Part shown: piece after piece, positions 8,163 through 17,179 of the stretch | Numbering within the stretch: the stretch's first letter is position 1 | How the letters are laid out: every line of letters begins with the position of its first letter | Source: Glycocaulis abyssi | GTDB taxonomy: Bacteria; Pseudomonadota; Alphaproteobacteria; Caulobacterales; Maricaulaceae | Direction: 5' to 3' | Length of the DNA stretch: 64,000 nt | Assembly: GCF_041429775.1 (NCBI RefSeq) | Contig: NZ_CP163421.1 | Coordinates: 1,054,001 to 1,118,000, forward strand | Program-made: the position numbers and the translations under genes | Notes under the pieces: generated by a model | Told to the model about the DNA's origin: nothing | Databases searched by the model: none | The model's input: only the letters and a program-made list of their open reading frames with translations

Positions 8163-9308
8163 ATGAGTGAAGCCGTCATTCGCGCCACAGGTCTGTGGAC
8201 GCCGCCCCATTCCATATCCAATGAAGAGCTGGTCGTGGCGTATAACGCCTATGCCGAGCGCTATAACGCCCAGCATTCCGGCGAGATCGAACGCGGCGAG
8301 CTGGAGGCGCTGACCCCCTCTTCTGCCGAGTTCATCGAGAAGGCATCGGGCATAAAATCACGCTATGTCGTGGAAAAAGATGGCGTACTCGACATCACCC
8401 GCATGATGCCCAACATCCCCGAACGGTCCAATGACGAATTGGCGATACTGGCCGAGATTGGCGCGAACGCCGCGCGCGATGCGCTGGAGCGGGCCGGTAA
8501 AACGCCAGACGATGTGGATGGCATCATCGTGGCCGCCTCCAACATGCAGCGCGCCTATCCGGCCGTGGCCATCGAGGTGCAGATGGCGCTGGGGATGGAA
8601 CACGGCTTCGGGTTTGACATGAATGTCGCCTGCTCCTCGGCGACGTTCGGCATGCAGGCGGCCGCCGACATGATCGCGGCGGGCAATGCCCGCGCCATAC
8701 TGGTCGTCAGCCCGGAGATCACGTCGGCGCACCTCAACTGGCGCGACCGCGACAGCCATTTCATCTTCGGCGATGTGGCCACAGCCGTGCTGCTGGAACG
8801 CGCGGAGCTGGGGACAAGTGGCTGGCGCATTATCGGCTCGCGCCTGAAAACGCAGTTCTCCAACAATATCCGCAATAATTTCGGCTTCCTGAACCGCACC
8901 GAGCGCGCTACGGGCGACAACCGGGCGCTGCAGAACGGCTCGCCGAAGGATGACAAGCTGTTCGTCCAGGAGGGCCGCAAAGTGTTCAAGGAGGTCGTGC
9001 CGATGGTCTCCGACATGATCCGCGAGCACATGGACGATCTGGGGCTTGAGCCGGACCAGATGAAGCGCGTCTGGCTGCACCAGGCCAATATCAACATGAA
9101 TCTGATGATCGCCAAGAAGGTGTTCGGGCGCGAGGCCGGCGGCGAAGATGCCCCGACCATTCTGGATGAGTTTGCCAACACATCGTCTGCCGGCTCGATC
9201 ATCGCCTTCCACCGCCATTCCGACGATCTTCAGAGCGGCGACAAGGGCGTCATCTGCTCCTTCGGCGCGGGCTATTCCGCCGGCACGGTTTTTGTGGAGA
9301 AGCTTTAG
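8163..9308 (+). CDS. Beta-ketoacyl-ACP synthase III-like, long form
   Basis: A 381-residue thiolase-fold condensing enzyme. The Cys-His-Asn triad is present: C157 in VACSSATFG, His in WLHQANINMNL, and Asn in FANTSSAGS. It is about 50 residues longer than the FabH that starts fatty-acid synthesis, with an inserted helical stretch after the first 20 residues (AYNAYAERYNAQHSGEIERG). That architecture matches the FabH-like proteins of Pseudomonas and alphaproteobacteria that condense medium-chain acyl-CoA with malonyl-ACP; the substrate here is inference. The next gene starts one base after its stop. Confidence 0.88.
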   Translation: MSEAVIRATGLWTPPHSISNEELVVAYNAYAERYNAQHSGEIERGELEALTPSSAEFIEKASGIKSRYVVEKDGVLDITRMMPNIPERSNDELAILAEIGANAARDALERAGKTPDDVDGIIVAASNMQRAYPAVAIEVQMALGMEHGFGFDMNVACSSATFGMQAAADMIAAGNARAILVVSPEITSAHLNWRDRDSHFIFGDVATAVLLERAELGTSGWRIIGSRLKTQFSNNIRNNFGFLNRTERATGDNRALQNGSPKDDKLFVQEGRKVFKEVVPMVSDMIREHMDDLGLEPDQMKRVWLHQANINMNLMIAKKVFGREAGGEDAPTILDEFANTSSAGSIIAFHRHSDDLQSGDKGVICSFGAGYSAGTVFVEKL

Positions 9309-10373
9309 ATGAACCTGGCCGGCGAGACCGATCTCGCCGCGCGGATTCTGGCCAAGACCAACGAATATCTGGACTTTCCAAGCGTCGTTGGCCACGAGAC
9401 ACCGTTTCTCGATCATCTCGCGCGCGATTTTGCGGGGCTCGGCTTCACGCCGGAGCGCCATGCCAATCTTTGCGTTATCAACACCGGCAAGCCCGGCCCG
9501 GTCTTCATCGCCCATATCGACCGCCATGGCGCGGTGATCGCACCCGACGGCGCGTCGGTCTATGCCGCGCACGCGGTCAAGAACGAGAAATATGGCGAGG
9601 ACGCCGTCGCCAGCCAGGTGCTCGCCACCCGCGTCAATGAACGCTATGGCGGCGAGGAGGTCTTCGCCTATGACCGCAAGACAGGCGGACGGCTGGCCTA
9701 TGGCGATGTCACTGGCGCGCGGCTTGATGGCGAGGGCCGGATCGTTCTGGACATTACCGGGATGCCCGCCCTGCCCGCCGGCACACCCTTGAGCTTTGCC
9801 CGCGCGCTGGATCGCAGCGCGGGTGGCCAGGTCTCCGGCCAGCTGGATAATCCCGTGTCGGTCGCCGTGCTGCGCATGGCGGCAGAGCTGGGGCTGGGCG
9901 GCGTCATTGTCTTCACCGCCGAGGAGGAAATTGGCCGCTCCGCCGCGCACTTCCTGCAATGGGCCGGTGAAGCGCTGTCCGCGCGCAAGGATATCGTCGT
10001 TCTGGATACCAGCCCGTTTGAGGATTCTGCGGCGATGCTGGCAGGCGCCGTCATCCTGCGGCGGCGCGATGCCAGTGCCAGCTTCCACGAAGCGATGGTG
10101 GAAAGGGTAGAGCGCGCAGCCGCGAGCGCAGGCGCGCCCATCATCTTCAAGGATGCCTTCATCGAGGCCGAAAATGCCGCCCGCGCGCGCCGTGGCCAGC
10201 CGCTCAAAAGCATCGGGGTTACAGAGCTTGGCAAGATCGCGGCCCAGTCAAAGGGCGAGTTCACCGGGGCCAGCCTGCAAGTGCCTACGGTGAACTACCA
10301 CTCCAATCAGGAAACCACCTCGCCGCGCGCGCTGGTGGCGATGCTGAAGACCGCGCTGGCCCTGACATCCTGA
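9309..10373 (+). CDS. M42-like zinc aminopeptidase
   Basis: A 354-residue metallopeptidase-like protein. Metal and catalytic residues seem to be placed as in the M42/M28-type clan: HIDRHG for the first metal ligand, QLDNPVSV for the bridging Asp, FTAEEEIG for the general-base and ligand glutamates, VLDTSPF, and a late histidine in NYHSNQETTS. The characteristic insertion domain lies around residues 80-170. The substrate is unknown. It directly abuts the ketoacyl synthase gene and is probably cotranscribed with it. A deacetylase or carboxypeptidase role cannot be ruled out. Confidence 0.75.
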   Translation: MNLAGETDLAARILAKTNEYLDFPSVVGHETPFLDHLARDFAGLGFTPERHANLCVINTGKPGPVFIAHIDRHGAVIAPDGASVYAAHAVKNEKYGEDAVASQVLATRVNERYGGEEVFAYDRKTGGRLAYGDVTGARLDGEGRIVLDITGMPALPAGTPLSFARALDRSAGGQVSGQLDNPVSVAVLRMAAELGLGGVIVFTAEEEIGRSAAHFLQWAGEALSARKDIVVLDTSPFEDSAAMLAGAVILRRRDASASFHEAMVERVERAAASAGAPIIFKDAFIEAENAARARRGQPLKSIGVTELGKIAAQSKGEFTGASLQVPTVNYHSNQETTSPRALVAMLKTALALTS

Positions 10374-10375
10374 CA

Positions 10376-10410
10376 AAAAAGAACCCCGCCAGCGAACTGG
10401 CGGGGCTTTA
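10376..10410. terminator. Bidirectional terminator between peptidase gene and amt
   Basis: A 9-bp perfect stem (10384-10392 with 10397-10405) carries a CGAA loop. An A-rich run on its left makes a strong U tract for the minus-strand amt transcript; the right side has CTTTA, weaker for the plus strand. Confidence 0.88.
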
Positions 10411-10438
10411 GTCAGGGAGGACCGGTAAACCAGGGTCG

Positions 10439-11650
10439 TCAGGCGCTCTCGCCATGCAGCGCGATATCGACCCCGGTAACTTCGTATTCTTCCTCGATGC
10501 GCAGCTTCACCACGCGCCCGATCAGGAAGAGAATGACAAAAGTGGCAATGGCGCACCACGCGACCGCCGCAAGCGCCCCCCAGGTCTGCGTCCAGATCAG
10601 CATCCAGTTGCCCTCGATCGCGCCCGGCGTGCCGCCAATGGCTTCGACGGCAAACACGCCGGTCAGCACCGCGCCGGCAAACCCGGCAATCCCGTGCAGG
10701 CCGAACGCATCCAGGCTGTCATCGTATTTGAGTGCCGTTTTCAGGGCGGTCACCGCAAAATAGGCGGCGACTGCGCCCGCCGCACCCAGCGCAAAGGCCG
10801 CTTGCGGTCCGACAAAACCTGCTGCAGGCGTGATCGCCACCAGACCCGCCACCGCGCCGGAGGCTGCGCCCAGAACGGTCGGCTTGCCGCGCAGGATCCA
10901 TTCCAGCGCACACCAGACCAGCGCCGCCATGGCGGCTGCAATCTGCGTCACGAGAGCGGCATGAGCGGCAATCTCGTCTGCGGCCAGCGCCGAGCCGCCA
11001 TTAAAGCCGAACCAGCCAACCCAGAGCAGGCCCGCACCAATGACCGTGAGCACGAGATTGTGCGGCGGATGGCCTTCCTTCGGCCAGCCCCGGCGCGGAC
11101 CCAGCACGAGCGCCAGAATGAGCCCGGCCACGCCCGAATTGATGTGCACGACCGCGCCACCCGCAAAGTCGATGACGCCCGCCTCATCCAGGAAGCCGCC
11201 GCCCCACACCCAGTGCGCAATCGGCGCATAGACCACCAGCAGCCAGACCGGCACGAAAATCACCCACGCCTTGAAGCTCATCCGCTCGGCTGCTGCGCCG
11301 GAAATGATCGCAACCGTGATGATCGCGAAGGTGAGTTGGAACAGGATGAAGACCGGCTCTGGCAGCCCGTCCGCATCGCTTCCCGGCTCCAGCCCGGCAA
11401 GGAACAGCCGGTCCAGCCCGCCAATGAACGCGCCCTCCCCCGTCAGCGCGAGGGAATAGCCAACCAGCATCCAGGTGACCGTGACCAGCACCGCAGCGGC
11501 CAGCGAATGCATGAGGGTAGACAGCACACTCGTCCGGCGCACCATGCCGCCATAGAAGAGCGCAAGCCCCGGAACGGTCATCATCAGCACCAGCGCCGAA
11601 GCGGTCAGAATCCAGGCGGTATCGCCTGCGGAGAAGGCAGCGTCTTCCAT
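10439..11650 (-). CDS. amt: Ammonium transporter
   Basis: A 403-residue Amt/Mep/Rh channel with about 11 transmembrane segments. The twin histidines of the pore are in GGAVVHINSGVAGL and AFGLHGIAGFAGA, and the conserved FYGGMVRR and GWFGFNGG motifs are present. It has no obvious signal peptide, unlike E. coli AmtB. The C-terminal tail EEEYEVTGVDIALHGESA keeps the region that contacts PII proteins, but no glnK lies beside it. A purine-rich AAGGGG is about 10 nt upstream of the start. Confidence 0.93.
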   Translation of the reverse strand: MEDAAFSAGDTAWILTASALVLMMTVPGLALFYGGMVRRTSVLSTLMHSLAAAVLVTVTWMLVGYSLALTGEGAFIGGLDRLFLAGLEPGSDADGLPEPVFILFQLTFAIITVAIISGAAAERMSFKAWVIFVPVWLLVVYAPIAHWVWGGGFLDEAGVIDFAGGAVVHINSGVAGLILALVLGPRRGWPKEGHPPHNLVLTVIGAGLLWVGWFGFNGGSALAADEIAAHAALVTQIAAAMAALVWCALEWILRGKPTVLGAASGAVAGLVAITPAAGFVGPQAAFALGAAGAVAAYFAVTALKTALKYDDSLDAFGLHGIAGFAGAVLTGVFAVEAIGGTPGAIEGNWMLIWTQTWGALAAVAWCAIATFVILFLIGRVVKLRIEEEYEVTGVDIALHGESA

Positions 11651-11801
11651 GTGCGGATTACCCCTTGGCAGAAAACATGCGCCAAGCGTGCGTCCGCCTG
11701 TCGAAGCTTGTCAGCGTCCGGGGTTGTATTGCGCCGCAGCAAGGCCGGGCCTGCCGCGCGTTTGGGCGCATCTGCCTGATATTCGTGCACGGCGGGGGTG
11801 G

Positions 11802-12446
11802 CTAGCCGGCCACGCCCCGCTTTGCGGCGTGCACGAAGGCTGCAATTTTGCCCGTGTCCTTGGTCCCCGGCTCCTGCTCCACGCCCGACACCGTATCCAC
11901 CGCCATCGCGCCCGACGCGGCGATGGCATCGGTCACATTGTCTGGCGTCAGACCGCCCGCCAGGATGAAGGGCAAGGCGTCAAAACCTTTGACAAGGCTG
12001 TAATCATAGCCCTCGCCCCAGCCGCCGGGCCTGTCCGCGCCTGCAGGCGGCTTGGCATCAAACAGGACCGCATCGGCAAAGCCCGCATAGCGGCTGGCGC
12101 GCGCCACATCGGCTGCCCCGCTGACCGGTACAGCCTTCCACACGCCCTCACGCGCGTAATTGCGCACATCAAGGCAGCGCTCAGGGCTCTCCTGCCCGTG
12201 CAGCTGGATGATGTCGGGGGCAAGCACGCGCAAGACCTGACCCAGCAGCGCATCATCGGGATCAACGAGCACCGCGACCGATTTCGCGCTGCCTTTCAGC
12301 GCCGACAGGCGCGCCGCCTCGGCCAGTGACACGCCGCGCGGGCTTTTCGGGAAGATGATGAAGCCGAGCCAGTCCGCGCCCGCAGCCACGGCCGCCCTCA
12401 CCGAAGCCTCGTCACTCATCCCGCAGATTTTCACAAGCACGCTCAT
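11802..12446 (-). CDS. trpF: Phosphoribosylanthranilate isomerase
   Basis: A 214-residue (beta/alpha)8 barrel of tryptophan synthesis that converts N-(5'-phosphoribosyl)anthranilate to CdRP. VKICGM at the N-terminus holds the catalytic Cys; FIIFPKSPRGVS, QLHGQESPERC, LFDAKPP (catalytic Asp) and ILAGGLTPDNV are all present. In many alphaproteobacteria trpF is followed by trpB and trpA; here amt follows instead, so the gene appears detached from its usual partners. Confidence 0.95.
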   Translation of the reverse strand: MSVLVKICGMSDEASVRAAVAAGADWLGFIIFPKSPRGVSLAEAARLSALKGSAKSVAVLVDPDDALLGQVLRVLAPDIIQLHGQESPERCLDVRNYAREGVWKAVPVSGAADVARASRYAGFADAVLFDAKPPAGADRPGGWGEGYDYSLVKGFDALPFILAGGLTPDNVTDAIAASGAMAVDTVSGVEQEPGTKDTGKIAAFVHAAKRGVAG

Positions 12447-12486
12447 GGGGACGGTCCTAGCCCGCCCCCGGCGGCCAGAAAAGAGA

Positions 12487-12903
12487 CTACTTCTTCAGCA
12501 GGTCCCGGATCTCTTCGAGCAGCTCTTCATTGCGCGGCTTTGCGGGCGGCGCGGCTGGCGTCTCGTCCTTCTTCGTCTCCTGCATCCGGTTCATGCCCTT
12601 GATGAGCAGGAACAGGGCAAAGGCCACGATGATGAAGCTGACAACCGCGTTGATGAAGACGCCATAATTGATCGTCGCCGCACCGGCGTCCGCCGCCGCC
12701 GCGCGCGAGGCGTATTCCACCCCGTCCAGCGCCACGAAGAGTTCGGTGAAATCCACCCCGCCCAGAAGCAGGCCGACCGGTGGCATCAGGATATCGTTCA
12801 CGAAGGACGAGACGATGGTGGAGAACGCGCCGCCCAGAATGAAGCCGACCGCAAGATCGACCACATTGCCGCGCATCGCGAATGTCTTGAATTCATTGAG
12901 CAT
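12487..12903 (-). CDS. mscL: Large-conductance mechanosensitive channel
   Basis: A 138-residue membrane channel that opens under high tension to release osmolytes. The N-terminal helix [22 protein letters not shown]1 with the [12 protein letters not shown] gate region, TM2 ([19 protein letters not shown]) and the charged C-terminal helix bundle ([15 protein letters not shown]) are complete. GGAGGG sits 7 nt upstream of the start. It lies between ihfB and trpF. Confidence 0.96.
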   Translation of the reverse strand: MLNEFKTFAMRGNVVDLAVGFILGGAFSTIVSSFVNDILMPPVGLLLGGVDFTELFVALDGVEYASRAAAADAGAATINYGVFINAVVSFIIVAFALFLLIKGMNRMQETKKDETPAAPPAKPRNEELLEEIRDLLKK

Positions 12904-12990
12904 GATAAAGCCCTCCCGGAGAATCCAGGAAGGAGCCTAGGCCGGTTCGCTGCAGGCGCATAGCCGCAACGCCGCCTCGAAACGCGCGCT

Positions 12991-13275
12991 TTATGCCTTG
13001 CCGTCGACGCGCTCGCGCAATTCCTTGCCCGTCTTGAAGAAGGGTACGTGCTTTTCCTTCACGGCCACACTTTCGCCGGTGCGCGGATTGCGGCCCTGGC
13101 GCGGCGGACGGTTGCGTACCGAAAAGGCACCAAAGCCCCGCAATTCTACGCGTTCCCCGCGCTCCAGCGCCTGGGTGATTTCCTCGAATATCGAATTGAC
13201 GACCCGCTCGACATCACGCTGGAAAAGGTGCGGATTGGCGGCTGCCAGTTTTTCGATCAGTTCAGACTTGATCAT
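12991..13275 (-). CDS. ihfB: Integration host factor beta subunit
   Basis: A 94-residue HU/IHF-fold protein that bends DNA as a heterodimer with Ihf[21 protein letters not shown] (the beta-arm region with the intercalating proline) and [16 protein letters not shown] identify the beta subunit rather than HU. It lies downstream of rpsA, as in many proteobacteria, but is separated from it by a terminator hairpin, so it may also have its own promoter. Confidence 0.95.
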   Translation of the reverse strand: MIKSELIEKLAAANPHLFQRDVERVVNSIFEEITQALERGERVELRGFGAFSVRNRPPRQGRNPRTGESVAVKEKHVPFFKTGKELRERVDGKA

Positions 13276-13373
13276 GGTATCGCGTCCCCGGGATGACGAA
13301 GAGTGGAACCTTGGGACGGGTACCGGCCAAGGTCAATCACTTCAAGGCAAAAAGAGTGGAAGCGGCAAAAGAA

Positions 13374-13404
13374 AATGGCCGGACCCGTGAAAGGTCCGGC
13401 CATT
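13374..13404 (-). terminator. Intrinsic terminator of rpsA
   Basis: A 12-bp perfect stem (13374-13385 with 13393-13404) has a 7-nt loop. On the minus strand it is followed by a T-rich stretch (TTCTTTTGCC). It sits 22 nt past the rpsA stop. Confidence 0.85.
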
Positions 13405-13426
13405 GCCTTTTACGCATCGATGCGGA

Positions 13427-15136
13427 CTATTCGTCCTTCTTGGTGTCCTGCTGTTTCAGCGCGGCACCGAGAATGTCGCCGAGCGACGCACCGGACTCAG
13501 ACGAGCCGTACTGCTCGACCGCTTCCTTCTCCTCGGCCATTTCCAGGGCCTTGATGGAGACAGATACGCGCCGCGCGCCCTTGTCGATATTGGTGATGCG
13601 CGCATCAACCTTGTCACCGACCGAGAAGCGCTCGGGGCGCTGTTCGGCACGGTCACGCGACAGGTCGGACTTGCGGATGAAGGACTTCATCTGACCGCCT
13701 TCGCCGAAGCTGACTTCGATACCGCCGGTGGTGACTTCCGTCACGGTGCAGGTCACGGTCTCGCCGCGCTTGAACCCGCCGGAATCTTCCATCGGATCGC
13801 CGGCCAGCTGCTTGATGCCCAGCGAGACGCGCTCTTTCTCGACATCCACGTCCAGCACCTTGGCCTCGACCATGTCGCCCTTGTTGAAGTCGGCCAGCGC
13901 CTCTTCGCCAGAGCGGTCCCAGTCGATGTCGGACAGATGGACCATGCCATCAATGTCTTCGCCGACGCCGATGAACAGGCCAAACTCGGTGATGTTCTTC
14001 ACCTCGCCCTTCACGACCGTACCGGCCGGATGGGTTTCAGCGAAGATTTCCCACGGATTGCGCTGGGTCTGCTTGATGCCAAGCGAGATGCGGCGCTTCT
14101 CTTCGTCCACATCCAGCACCATGACGGTGACTTCCTGGGAGGTGGAGACGATCTTGCCGGGGTGGATGTTCTTCTTCGTCCAGCTCATTTCAGAGACGTG
14201 GACCAGACCTTCAACGCCCGATTCCAGCTCAACGAACGCGCCGTATTCGGCGATATTCGTCACGCGGCCTTCAAAGGTCGCGCCCACCGGATACTTGGCG
14301 GCCACCGCGTCCCACGGATCGGACAGAAGCTGCTTCATGCCGAGCGAGATGCGCTGGGTGTCTTTATTGATCTTGATGATCTGGACCGTCACCGTCTGGC
14401 CGACCTCGACCACTTCGCTGGGATGGCCAACGCGGCTCCAGCTCATGTCGGTGACGTGCAGGAGGCCGTCAATACCGCCCAGATCCACGAACGCACCGTA
14501 ATCGGTGATGTTCTTGACCACGCCTTCGCGGGTCTCGCCCTCGGCCAGATTGCCGACAAGCTCGGCGCGCTGCTCGGCGCGCGACTCTTCGAGCACGGCG
14601 CGGCGCGAGACAACGATATTGCCGCGCGGACGGTCCATTTTCAGGATCGCGAAGGGCTGTTCCTTGTTCATCAGCGGGCCGACATCGCGCACCGGGCGGA
14701 TATCAACCTGAGAGCCCGGCAGGAAGGCCGAAGCACCGCCCAGATCAACCGTGAAGCCACCCTTGACGCGGCCGACAATGGCGCCGTTGACCGGCTCCTT
14801 GGCCTCGAACATTTTCTCCAGACGGTCCCAGGCTTCCTCGCGGCGGGCCTTGTCACGTGACAGCACCGCTTCGCCGAGCGCGTTCTCTATGCGCTCCAGA
14901 TAGACTTCGACCTCGTCGCCGGGCTTGGGGGTGGTCGAGCCCGGGCCGGCAAACTCGCGCAGCGAGATGCGGCCTTCGGTTTTCAGACCCACATCGATCA
15001 CGATCATGTCGTGTTCGACGGCGGTCACGGTGCCACGCACCACAGAGCCTTCTACAAGGTCACGGCCTGCAAAGCTCGCTTCGAGCATTGAGGCAAAATC
15101 GTCGCGGCTAGCCGCAGAGGAAGATGTAGCATTCAT
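13427..15136 (-). CDS. rpsA: 30S ribosomal protein S1
   Basis: A 569-residue RNA-binding protein of the small subunit that helps load structured mRNAs. Six S1 domains can be followed, each with the G-x-F/V-V-D/E-L-x-G core (for example GAFVDLGGIDGLLHVTDMSW and GAFVELESGVEGLVHVSEMSW). Length is normal for alphaproteobacteria. The family usually has cmk just upstream; here a 1.1-kb gene-free stretch is found instead. Confidence 0.97.
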   Translation of the reverse strand: MNATSSSAASRDDFASMLEASFAGRDLVEGSVVRGTVTAVEHDMIVIDVGLKTEGRISLREFAGPGSTTPKPGDEVEVYLERIENALGEAVLSRDKARREEAWDRLEKMFEAKEPVNGAIVGRVKGGFTVDLGGASAFLPGSQVDIRPVRDVGPLMNKEQPFAILKMDRPRGNIVVSRRAVLEESRAEQRAELVGNLAEGETREGVVKNITDYGAFVDLGGIDGLLHVTDMSWSRVGHPSEVVEVGQTVTVQIIKINKDTQRISLGMKQLLSDPWDAVAAKYPVGATFEGRVTNIAEYGAFVELESGVEGLVHVSEMSWTKKNIHPGKIVSTSQEVTVMVLDVDEEKRRISLGIKQTQRNPWEIFAETHPAGTVVKGEVKNITEFGLFIGVGEDIDGMVHLSDIDWDRSGEEALADFNKGDMVEAKVLDVDVEKERVSLGIKQLAGDPMEDSGGFKRGETVTCTVTEVTTGGIEVSFGEGGQMKSFIRKSDLSRDRAEQRPERFSVGDKVDARITNIDKGARRVSVSIKALEMAEEKEAVEQYGSSESGASLGDILGAALKQQDTKKDE

Positions 15137-15510
15137 GCGAAAAGACAGTCTCCAGCTTATGCGTTTGTATTCCGGCCGGCCGGTTGTCTCCGGCGGTCTT
15201 GCTGCTTTGGGGGAACACCCCCTCGCAGCCGGAATGGTTAAAGTCTGGACACGTCCCTGCCACCGGTGCCCGGCGCTCCGGGCCCGTCGATCTCAGAGGA
15301 AAGGGGGTTGGAGGAGCCGGAGGGCCGATGACAAAATCGTGCCCGGTTAAACGCCCCGCCTGCCGAACGGGCAGAAGCGAAGCGCGCGCGTCCTTACTCC
15401 ATAAGGGCTTTAAGCGCAAGCGGGAGAGGTAGAGGTTGCCCCCTGTTGTCATCGCCCGCCAGTGCGTTTCCCCGGCGTGCATGGGGGAAAGCATTTTGTG
15501 CCTCGCACTC

Positions 15511-15535
15511 GTCATTCCGGCGCAAGCCGGAACCC
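15511..15535. repeat. Short dispersed hairpin element
   Basis: TTCCGGC (15515-15521) pairs with GCCGGAA (15526-15532) around a GCAA tetraloop. The flanking GTCATTCCGG...CCGGAACCC form resembles a small intergenic repeat very common in alphaproteobacterial genomes. Only one copy is evident in this window. Confidence 0.65.
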
Positions 15536-15606
15536 ATTTTCCGAGCACTGCCACCCTGTCATCATCCGCTTTATGCGGGTGATCCATGCCTCCGGCTTTC
15601 TTTTCC

Positions 15607-15720
15607 AAGCCCTCGTCCTTCGAGACGGCTTCTGACGAAGCCCCTCAGGATGAGGGCTTTGGGGTTGCTTCTCCCCTCATCCTGAGGGTGAGCGTAGCGA
15701 ACGTCTCGAAGGACGAGGGA
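15607..15720. repeat. REP-like palindromic element, copy 1
   Basis: The outer arms CCTCGTCCTTCGAGACG (15611-15627) and its exact reverse complement (15702-15718) enclose a second inverted pair, CCTCAGGATGAGG and CCTCATCCTGAGG. The whole can fold into a long cruciform or RNA hairpin. A diverged second copy is at 37068-37175. No transposase is nearby. Confidence 0.85.
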
Positions 15721-15841
15721 AAAGCAATCTCTATGGCATGGGTGGCCCGGACCTCGCTGACGCTCGGCCGGAGGATGACAAAGGCGGAGGATAAATCCCC
15801 ACTTATCCCCCTCCTGCGAACTTGCGGCATAATAGCCAGCG

Positions 15842-16050
15842 TTCATCTCCGGCAAGACGGCGGTCCGGAATGCGTCCCGGCCGGGAGATGAAGCGGTGAC
15901 TTGAGACGGGGTGCGCCCTGGTGTCTGGCCAATGCCGGGCATCGACGCGGGGCGCATCCTCAGGTTCAGGCGGCCGACGACGCGGAAAACCGTAGCGGGC
16001 GCGGCTCGTCTCACCCTTGTGGACGGCTATACAGGTCCAGCTGGACCGGC
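15842..16050 (+). ncRNA. Candidate structured RNA, family unknown
   Basis: Three strong stems follow one another: TTCATCTCCGG (15842-15852) with 15881-15892 (11 bp, one bulge), GGGUGCGCC with GGCGCAUCC (about 15907-15962, one G-U), and a 14-base perfect palindrome at 16034-16047. There is no matching open frame. I could not match it to 6S, RNase P, SRP RNA or a known riboswitch. Strand is a guess. Confidence 0.3.
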
Positions 16051-16256
16051 TGACCCTTGGGAGGGCTTGCTGACGTCACGGAGGCTACGGCTATGGAGCA
16101 GCGTAAGGTATCCGCCACGGCTGAAGAAACACCTGCGTGCGGGCGGCCTTGAGAGGGCCCGTTTGAACGTTCGCGATTGGCCATCCCATGGCCGCCCGCG
16201 CCATCCGTCCCTTACCCTCACTCCGGAACCGGGTGGGGATGGGGGTGTTGGTGGCC

Positions 16257-17096
16257 CTAGTGCGCGACCAGCAGGGACGGCCCGTCCTTGGCCCCCAGCA
16301 GGGTGCGCGTCACACCGCCAAAGATGAACTGGGCAAGGCGTGACTGGCCATAGGCGCCAGCGACCAGCAGGTCTGCGCCAGATGCAGCCTCAAGCAGCGC
16401 ATCGCCCAGACTGCCCTTGGCTTCCACGGCTTGAGACTTCGCCTTGATACCGCGCGGGGCGAGCCAGTTGGCCAGCCGGTTGGGCGCGGCCGCTGCGCGG
16501 TCAGCATAATCGAGATTTTTCGGGCTATGCAGGATCGTCACCTCCACGCCCTTGGTGAAGAAGGGTTCGGCGGCGAAGGCCGCGCGCGAGGCTTCGCGTG
16601 AGCCATCCCACGCCACGCAGATTTTCTTCGGCGGTATCGCCCCGCCGCGCGGCACGAAGAGCGGGCACGCCTCGTCAACAAGGCACGACGCCGTAAAGCC
16701 TGATAGCGGCCCCTTGCCAGCCGCCGCATCGGGGCAGGCGACCAGCATGCGCACCAGCCTTGCCTGCTGGGCGGCTTCCGACGGGCTGTCGGTGACACGG
16801 CGGAAGGAGGCATTCACGCCCCGGTCGTCCAGCGTTTCGAGATGGCGCTTCATGCGCGCCTCAGCCTCGATCGCGGCCTTGGCCGCCTCCTCGCGGACGG
16901 TTTCAATGGCGCTGGTGACAACCGAAGCGCCGGCTGCGCCCGGCCCGGTCCACAGCATGTAGCTGGCCGGGTCCGGCTCCACGAATACGGCGCGGATATC
17001 GGCCTTTATCAGCGGGGCCAGCGCCATGGCGGCCGCCAGCGGCGTGTCGTCGGCTTCATCACCTTGCAAGGCTACGAGAATGCGTTCGGGGTTCAT
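16257..17096 (-). CDS. Universal stress protein, tandem Usp domains
   Basis: A 279-residue cytoplasmic protein with two Usp folds. The N-terminal half begins RILVALQGDEADDTPL and looks diverged. The C-terminal half has the start motif KKICVAWDGSREASRAA and the ATP-binding signature GAYGQSRLAQFIFGGVTRTLL (G-x2-G-x9-G-S/T type). Such tandem Usps are usually tied to stress or dormancy. GGAGG lies six bases before the start. It is isolated from its neighbours by the gene-free region downstream. Confidence 0.85.
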   Translation of the reverse strand: MNPERILVALQGDEADDTPLAAAMALAPLIKADIRAVFVEPDPASYMLWTGPGAAGASVVTSAIETVREEAAKAAIEAEARMKRHLETLDDRGVNASFRRVTDSPSEAAQQARLVRMLVACPDAAAGKGPLSGFTASCLVDEACPLFVPRGGAIPPKKICVAWDGSREASRAAFAAEPFFTKGVEVTILHSPKNLDYADRAAAAPNRLANWLAPRGIKAKSQAVEAKGSLGDALLEAASGADLLVAGAYGQSRLAQFIFGGVTRTLLGAKDGPSLLVAH

Positions 17097-17179
17097 GGCC
17101 AGCCTCCGTGTGCGTGTCCTTGTGCTTGAACTTACGCCAATTCCTTCTAGACCGGGAGAGGAGAAGCTGGCCCCGCGAC

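Larger units (their letters stand above)
15137..16256. other. 1.1-kb gene-free region with repeats and hairpins
   Basis: I see no credible protein gene. The reading frames here translate palindromic repeats and lack family resemblance. The stretch holds the rpsA upstream region, a small hairpin element (15511-15535), a long inverted-repeat element (15607-15720), and a run of strong stem-loops from 15842 to about 16050 that could be a structured RNA. Confidence 0.7.

Noticed and set aside
8358-10088. A 576-residue open frame on the minus strand
   Set aside because: It lies entirely opposite the ketoacyl synthase and peptidase genes, both with clear catalytic motifs. It is a by-product of GC-rich codon use.
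10454-11779. A 441-residue open frame on the plus strand
   Set aside because: It is antisense to amt, whose TM pattern and twin histidines are clear; the product is low-complexity and rich in Arg, Gln and His.
15108-15608. A 166-residue minus-strand frame upstream of rpsA
   Set aside because: Part of it (WVPACAGMT) is the translation of the dispersed hairpin repeat, and the rest shows no domain.
15911-16327. A 138-residue plus-strand frame beside the usp gene
   Set aside because: It runs into the usp coding region on the other strand and covers the stem-loop region; no domain is visible.
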